From a virus: a DNA stretch of 26,113 nucleotides. The stretch covers positions 1-26,113 of the IMG/VR virus record IMGVR_UViG_3300023179_000449; one strand, 5' to 3'. The notes beneath the pieces were generated by a model that saw only the letters and a program-made list of their open reading frames with translations, searched no databases and was not told the DNA's origin. Below, in pieces: positions 21,171-26,113 of this stretch. The stretch's first letter is position 1. Each line of letters begins with the position of its first letter. A program made the translations under genes and the position numbers.

Positions 21171-21451
21171 ACCTCGCTGAACTAGAGGCAGAAGTTTTTC
21201 TTCTGGGTCATTGGAAAAATTATGATGATTTGGAAGCCAGTTTGTCTGTTGAAGAATTGCTTGCTACACTCAAAGCAATATATAGCAAAGAAGATAGATT
21301 TAATAGATTTCAGGCTGCGCTACAAGGTGTGGACATTGACGAACAGTCAAATGAAGAAGAGACTGTATCAGATATTAAAACCCTTACAGGGTACAGTGCA
21401 TCCAAAGCAGGATTTGGCATTGGTCTTGGTCTGGGATATGTGGAGGGGTAG
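20835..21451 (+). CDS. Tail assembly chaperone, -1 frameshifted long form (205 aa)
   Basis: At CCCAAAC (21131-21137) a -1 slip after residue 101 leads into the overlapping frame, which has a stop at 21128-21130 just before the slip site and is then open to the TAG at 21449-21451, adding 104 residues (PKRSESSWDQLDLAELEAEV...). This corresponds to the lambda G-T arrangement. The added part is acidic and helical (LEASLSVEELLATLKAIYSK) and ends about four bases before the tape measure start. The long form is needed in small amount to recruit tube subunits to the tape measure-chaperone complex (known for lambda). Confidence 0.85.
21131..21179 (+). promoter_or_regulatory. Programmed -1 ribosomal frameshift signal
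   Basis: The heptamer C-CCA-AAC in the correct reading phase is followed, after a seven-base spacer, by a two-part stem: CAGCGA (21145-21150) with TCGCTG (21174-21179), and TCTAG (21152-21156) with CTAGA (21167-21171), closing a ten-base loop. The zero-frame stop lies in the upper stem. Heptamer, spacer and stem are the canonical three parts of such signals. Confidence 0.85.
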
Positions 21452-21454
21452 TAA

Positions 21455-24400
21455 GTGGTAAATCGCATTGACATTGAAGTTAGTGCTAGGGGAAACTTTA
21501 GTCAACTTAATGCTCAGATAGCCGAGTTAAAGGCTGCAGTTGCACAACTGCAGTCTAAACCACTTTTAGGCGATACTGGTAGAGCTACTACCGCTCAACT
21601 TGCTCAAATACAAACACAGTTCGATAAGATGCTTTTGGCAACAAGAGCGTTTAATGTTGAAACTGTTAAAATGTCAAATGCTGTTGACAATTTTGGAAAC
21701 AGGCTACAAGCAGGAAAACTACACTTCTCAGAATACGCCCGCATATATAGTCAAACAATGAAGGGCATGCGTACAGAGCTAGATTCTCTCGCAGAAGCCC
21801 AAGCAAGAGTTGCAAAATCTGTTATTTTGCCAGACGCATTAAAAACTGGATATGCAAGAGTAATTACAAATTTAACATCCGACCTTAAAACACTTAATGC
21901 CGCTGAAGAGGCAGCAATAATAAAAACAAGAGCATTAAATTCTGTTATTCATGGCATGGGAACATCTCTTGTCAACATGGGTAAAAATACACAGTGGGCA
22001 GGTCGTCAGCTTACTGTTGGTCTTACTGTTCCTGTTGCAGCTTTTGGTGCAATGGCTGCTAAGGTGTTTAAAGATGTGAATACAGAACTTACCAGAATGC
22101 AGAGAATGTATGGAACTGGACTTACACTTCCTAGCGAACAAGAAATATCAAAGGTATCAGCCGCAATTATAGATCTTAGCAAAAAGGTTGCTGAGAACAT
22201 GGGTATTGCACAAAAAGAAACAGTTACTGCTGCTGCTAATTTTGCTGCTGTTGGTACAACTGGAGACGCACTTATAACTGCAACAGAGCAAGCGATGAGA
22301 CTTTCTAAACTTGGTGCTGTTAATGCAGATACTGCACAAAAAACAATTACATCTTTGCAAACTACATTTAGGGTTGGCACTAAAGATGTAGCAGAAGCAG
22401 TAAACTTTTTAAATGATATTCAAAAGCAGACATCTACAGATTTGCAAGATTTAACAGATGCAATACCTCGTGTTGGTCCTATTGTTGCTCAGCTTGGTGG
22501 TACATACAAAGACACCGCTGTTATGATGGTAGCAATGAAAGAGGCTGGAGTTCCAGCAGCACAATCTGCAAACGCAATCAAATCTGCGGTAGCATCTATG
22601 ATTGGTCCAACTCGTCAAGCCCGTGATGAATTTGAAAAATATGGAATCAGTCTTACAAAAATAAAAGATGATACTCAAGGCAACCCAATCAAAATGGTTG
22701 AAGCTTTACAAGATTCTCTTAAAAAATTATCCCCACTCGTTCAAGCGCAATTAATTGAAAAACTTTTTGGTAAGTTTCAGTTTGCTCGTGTTACCGCCCT
22801 TATTGACAATTTGGGTCGTGCTGGAAGTCAGACTCAAAATGCTTTTCTTGTAGCAAAGGCAAGTGCTGGAGAATTGGCAAAATTAGCAAATCAGGAAATG
22901 AAAATTGCTACAGAATCAACTACCGCAAAATGGTCTAGAGCTTTAGAAGGATTTAAAGCAACGCTAATGCCACTAGGTGAAAAATTTATGAAATTTGGAA
23001 CAAAAGTTTTAGATTTCTTTTCAAAAGTAATGCATTTCTTAGACAAATTTAAACCATTAGAAAATTTTTTGGTTAGTGTACTTGGCGGAGCTGCAATTAT
23101 TGGTCCAGTTCTAATGCTTGTTGGTCTATTTGGAAACCTTGTCGGTAACATTATTAAAGGTGTTAATTACTTTAGAATGTTTGCTCAAGGAGTAAAATCT
23201 GGCGGTATTGTAGAAGGCTTTAGAAGTATGGCTAACTTCTTTGAAATGATTAATATTGAAACTTTAGCTTCTTCAAAGAATATGGATGGTCTAACCACAT
23301 CAACCGAAAAGACTGTAAAAGCTTTTGAAGTATTAAACCAAGAAATTGGAATTATGACTAGAAGTCTTAATGAAGTATTTGCTCGTAGTAGCAGAATGCC
23401 GATAATTGCATCTCCATATGCACAACAAACACTTTCCGAACTGCAGTACACAAATCCAAATTATAATAAAAATGCTGGAGCCACGGAAGGTATAGAAAGA
23501 CCACACATGTTCCCCGCAGCAAGAACATGGGGCGGTTGGATATCAAACGAACAAAATATTCAGGGTCAACATTTAATGCTTCAAAGATTTTTGTCAAACC
23601 CTTCCATGTTTCCTAGCACATCTGACCAAGAATCTTGGATGAGAAAAGGTACATCGGAGCAGTGGGGAAGACCAGTTCCAGCAGGTGGTCTTGCTGCAGA
23701 ACTTCAAAAGAAATTTGGCAAAGAAGATGTAATTTATGGACCAAAATTTGGGGTTCAAAAGGAAGAAGTTTATACTAGAGGCTTCCAGAAACTTCAGATG
23801 ATTAAAGATGAAATACTTACTGGACAAATAGCTGCAGACTCAAAAGCAGCGGCAGAGATGGAAAAAATTGCAGCAATGCCGATGGAAGAACAAACAGCGG
23901 CTCTTTCAGCAGTTATTGATCGTGTGGTATTTAGTGAAGAGCAGTATTTTAGAAATTTGATAGAAACTTTGGTTCAAAGTCAAGCACTTCTTTCTGCTCC
24001 AGAAGAAATGTTAAAAACAGTAGATGTTAAAATTAAGTCTGTAATGTCAGATCCAACTATTGCAGATAAACCAGCAGAAATACAAAAAGTAATCTCTGAC
24101 TTTAATAGAGATTTTAAACTTCTTGGAGGAACTATTGTAGAAGATATCAGTGCCTATAGACTTTTGGTAGAACAAGCAATTATTAGTACAAATAGTGCAT
24201 TTGAGGCGGCAATTGTCGCAGCAGAATTTAGAGCTGGAATTGTCACTGGTGCTGAAATGTCTGGAGGAATTAGAAGAGCAACACTTGGAAAAATTGCAAG
24301 TATGGATAAACACCCATTAGAACAGGCACTTGGATTTACAAGAGAGGTTCCAAAAGGTTTTCAAACTGGTGGAGCAATTCATGCACAGGATGGTGTATGG

Positions 24401-26113
24401 GTGCCAGGAACTGGTTCTGGAGACAGAGTTCCCGCAATGCTTGAGCCAGGAGAATTTGTTGTTAATCGTAATGCTGCTAAACAATATGGCGGGCTACTAG
24501 AGCATCTTAACTGGAAAGCTGCTCCAAGATTTGGATCTGGTGGAAAAAATCCTAGCTCTGCTCCTGTTGGAATAAGAGGATATGTTACTGGAGATGAAGT
24601 TGACGGATTGCCAAAACCACATTTTGCACATATTCAAGAGCGACTTGATTTTGGAAGTACTGAAGATATTAAAAAAGCATTAATGGGATACTTAATGTAT
24701 ACTCCTCAAAAAAATTCAAATATTTCAAAAGTAATAAGCCATTTCTTGTCGTTAGCTGAAACTAATCCAGAATTACTAAAAGGTTTTAGATTTGTTGGAA
24801 ATATGGGTCTTGATGTAGATGAAGAAATTAACACTCTATTAAGAACAAAAGGTGTAAGTCCAGTAAGATTAATTCAAAATTTAAATGATAGATATAATTT
24901 AACCAATCATCCTTACGAGCAAATGTTAAAAGCAATTGGTCTTTCAGATAATGAAATTGATAGAGTTAAGCCAATATTGCATAGAAACATTACAAAATCT
25001 TTATCTAGAGTAAAAATAGATTCTGTAAACGATCCATATTTATATAATCTTTTGCCAAGAGTTGTAGAAGGAACTCTTAAATCCACTGGGTTTGAATCAG
25101 CTATACCAAAACTTTATGCAGTTAGAGAAGTAAGAACGCCAGGATTATTGCTAAAAGATGTTGAAAGATTAGGCTTAAAACCAGGTTATACTTGGGGAAC
25201 ATCTACAAAAAGTAGATTTTTTGAAGGATTTAGACAAACACTTTTATCTAGACAAAAGGGCGGTGGTATCCCAGGATATCAAAGTGGATTAACAACATTC
25301 CCCGAACTTGAGGGACTTCGTAGACCTCAACAGGAAAAAGTTATCAAAGACTATGTTTCTCAATATCTGCCAAAATCAACAGCCATGCAAATGCTGGAGT
25401 CCGAGATTCTTTCCGCTGTAACGCCAAGCCAATTAGGTCTTTTAAGGTCGGGCTACGGTACAGAAGTAATGGCTATGAATCCCGAACTGAAAAAGGTTTT
25501 AGAAAAATATACAATTTTAGAACAAGTTTCTAGATTTAGACCTGGACGCTTACCAGAAAAAGGTCAGTTAAATATAATGAATACCAAAGGTTTGAATGAA
25601 AGATTTTTATTAGAAATGACTAAAAACAGTTTTGAGTCTTGGCATCCAAAAACTATGCTGGCAACAAGTCCAAAATCAGAATTGTTTACTGTATCTCTTG
25701 CACAAGCAATTAAAGAACAATATAACAGAATTGGTGGCATTGGAATTGCTCCAGAAGAACTAAGCCTAAGTCCTTATAGTGAAAGATTGCTTAAAAATTT
25801 GCAGAAAAGAGGAATGCAAACTGATGCTTCAATGTCAGTAATCAATGGGCTAACAGAAGAATATGATAAAAATGATTATGGTTTTTCAGATGCAAAAACT
25901 GTAACTAGAGGCAGACTAGATATACTATTAAGAAAAATAACAAATGGATTATTTAATGATTTTTTGTATGTAGACAGTCCTTTTACTACTCGCTCAAATA
26001 ATCCTTTTGGAGCAGTAACACCTATTGTTGGTGCAAAATTAAGCCAAATAGAAGCACTTCCAAAAATTTCAGAAATAGAAGCCAGAAAAACTTTAATGGG
26101 TTGGCTAAAAGCA
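21455..26113 (+). CDS. Tail tape measure protein, TP901 family, 3' end outside window (at least 1553 aa)
   Basis: The start is GTG at 21455, six bases after GGAGGGG; the frame is open to the window edge. The N-terminus is coiled coil (QLNAQIAELKAAVAQLQ). Residues about 207-450 match the TP901-type tape measure core (TELTRMQRMYG...; FAAVGTTGDALITATEQAM; GPIVAQLGGTYKDTAVMMVAM). Hydrophobic segments are at about 180-205 and 536-566 (GGAAIIGPVLMLVGLFG), for membrane or DNA-channel function. At about 971-1006 the motif TGGAIHAQDGVWVPG...LEPGEFVVNRNAA, usually near the end of such proteins, is followed by at least 540 more residues, including a second GGGIPGYQSG near 1268. The protein sets tail length and is released with DNA at infection. 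Confidence 0.9.
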   Translation, partial: MVNRIDIEVSARGNFSQLNAQIAELKAAVAQLQSKPLLGDTGRATTAQLAQIQTQFDKMLLATRAFNVETVKMSNAVDNFGNRLQAGKLHFSEYARIYSQTMKGMRTELDSLAEAQARVAKSVILPDALKTGYARVITNLTSDLKTLNAAEEAAIIKTRALNSVIHGMGTSLVNMGKNTQWAGRQLTVGLTVPVAAFGAMAAKVFKDVNTELTRMQRMYGTGLTLPSEQEISKVSAAIIDLSKKVAENMGIAQKETVTAAANFAAVGTTGDALITATEQAMRLSKLGAVNADTAQKTITSLQTTFRVGTKDVAEAVNFLNDIQKQTSTDLQDLTDAIPRVGPIVAQLGGTYKDTAVMMVAMKEAGVPAAQSANAIKSAVASMIGPTRQARDEFEKYGISLTKIKDDTQGNPIKMVEALQDSLKKLSPLVQAQLIEKLFGKFQFARVTALIDNLGRAGSQTQNAFLVAKASAGELAKLANQEMKIATESTTAKWSRALEGFKATLMPLGEKFMKFGTKVLDFFSKVMHFLDKFKPLENFLVSVLGGAAIIGPVLMLVGLFGNLVGNIIKGVNYFRMFAQGVKSGGIVEGFRSMANFFEMINIETLASSKNMDGLTTSTEKTVKAFEVLNQEIGIMTRSLNEVFARSSRMPIIASPYAQQTLSELQYTNPNYNKNAGATEGIERPHMFPAARTWGGWISNEQNIQGQHLMLQRFLSNPSMFPSTSDQESWMRKGTSEQWGRPVPAGGLAAELQKKFGKEDVIYGPKFGVQKEEVYTRGFQKLQMIKDEILTGQIAADSKAAAEMEKIAAMPMEEQTAALSAVIDRVVFSEEQYFRNLIETLVQSQALLSAPEEMLKTVDVKIKSVMSDPTIADKPAEIQKVISDFNRDFKLLGGTIVEDISAYRLLVEQAIISTNSAFEAAIVAAEFRAGIVTGAEMSGGIRRATLGKIASMDKHPLEQALGFTREVPKGFQTGGAIHAQDGVWVPGTGSGDRVPAMLEPGEFVVNRNAAKQYGGLLEHLNWKAAPRFGSGGKNPSSAPVGIRGYVTGDEVDGLPKPHFAHIQERLDFGSTEDIKKALMGYLMYTPQKNSNISKVISHFLSLAETNPELLKGFRFVGNMGLDVDEEINTLLRTKGVSPVRLIQNLNDRYNLTNHPYEQMLKAIGLSDNEIDRVKPILHRNITKSLSRVKIDSVNDPYLYNLLPRVVEGTLKSTGFESAIPKLYAVREVRTPGLLLKDVERLGLKPGYTWGTSTKSRFFEGFRQTLLSRQKGGGIPGYQSGLTTFPELEGLRRPQQEKVIKDYVSQYLPKSTAMQMLESEILSAVTPSQLGLLRSGYGTEVMAMNPELKKVLEKYTILEQVSRFRPGRLPEKGQLNIMNTKGLNERFLLEMTKNSFESWHPKTMLATSPKSELFTVSLAQAIKEQYNRIGGIGIAPEELSLSPYSERLLKNLQKRGMQTDASMSVINGLTEEYDKNDYGFSDAKTVTRGRLDILLRKITNGLFNDFLYVDSPFTTRSNNPFGAVTPIVGAKLSQIEALPKISEIEARKTLMGWLKA

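Noticed and set aside
21222-21461. A plus-strand frame of 79 codons after the short chaperone, in the chaperone's zero frame
   Set aside because: The -1 frame in the same place continues the acidic helical chaperone sequence and has a full frameshift signal; this frame gives a cysteine/tryptophan mixture without ribosome binding site.
22006-24313. Several minus-strand frames of 60-124 codons within the tape measure gene
   Set aside because: All lie antisense to one continuous open frame with clear TP901 features; none has a start signal or recognisable product.
1-26113. tRNA genes, CRISPR arrays, insertion sequences, integrase or attachment sites
   Set aside because: I saw no cloverleaf-like sequence, no regularly spaced repeats, no transposase or recombinase frame and no terminal inverted repeats. 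Short tRNAs cannot be fully excluded without a dedicated search.

Overview
The window is a piece of an AT-rich genome (about one third G+C by eye) of a tailed, double-stranded DNA bacteriophage. Portal, maturation protease, HK97-type capsid, head-tail connectors, tail terminator, tail tube, a frameshifted pair of tail-assembly chaperones and a TP901-type tape measure follow in the order usual for a siphovirus; no sheath gene is seen. The host cannot be named. A LexA-type box of the Gram-positive form, GTG/TTG starts, -10 boxes without good -35 boxes and several promoters that would give leaderless mRNAs suggest a Gram-positive host, possibly an actinobacterium. This is inference.

Layout. (1) Bases 1-2289 hold small accessory genes. 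Two leftward genes (one entering from the left edge) and one rightward gene share a duplicated promoter-leader cassette. Then comes a leftward operon of six very small genes, read from 2289 down to 1027. Three of them are paralogues with identical C-x2-C-x21-H-x3-C spacing, and one is a 51-residue two-helix membrane protein. (2) Bases 2290-2429 are almost pure A/T and form the divergent promoter region. (3) Rightward from 2430 come a GT4-like glycosyltransferase and an adenosylcobalamin-dependent ribonucleotide reductase (nrdJ), closed by a terminator. (4) Bases 5494-12164 hold a small beta-rich protein, a 1061-residue fibre and a 1021-residue lectin-like tail protein. (5) Bases 12215-16793 hold a conserved-looking hypothetical gene, portal, protease with a nested scaffold, and major capsid protein, again closed by a terminator. 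(6) Bases 16893-20731 hold the connectors, tail completion protein, tail terminator and tail tube. (7) From 20835 come the chaperones with a textbook -1 frameshift signal, then the tape measure, which runs off the right edge.

How the parts work together. The reductase would supply deoxynucleotides for phage DNA synthesis using host cobalamin. The glycosyltransferase may modify virion, DNA or host envelope. Late genes build the particle: scaffold and protease shape the capsid, connectors close it, and the tape measure with its two chaperones sets tail length. No terminase, lysis, replication or integration gene is visible here. The most unusual features are the leaderless promoter architecture, the tandem small zinc-finger-like proteins, the repeated promoter cassette with a LexA-like box, and a strongly over-represented GGCGGGA heptamer.
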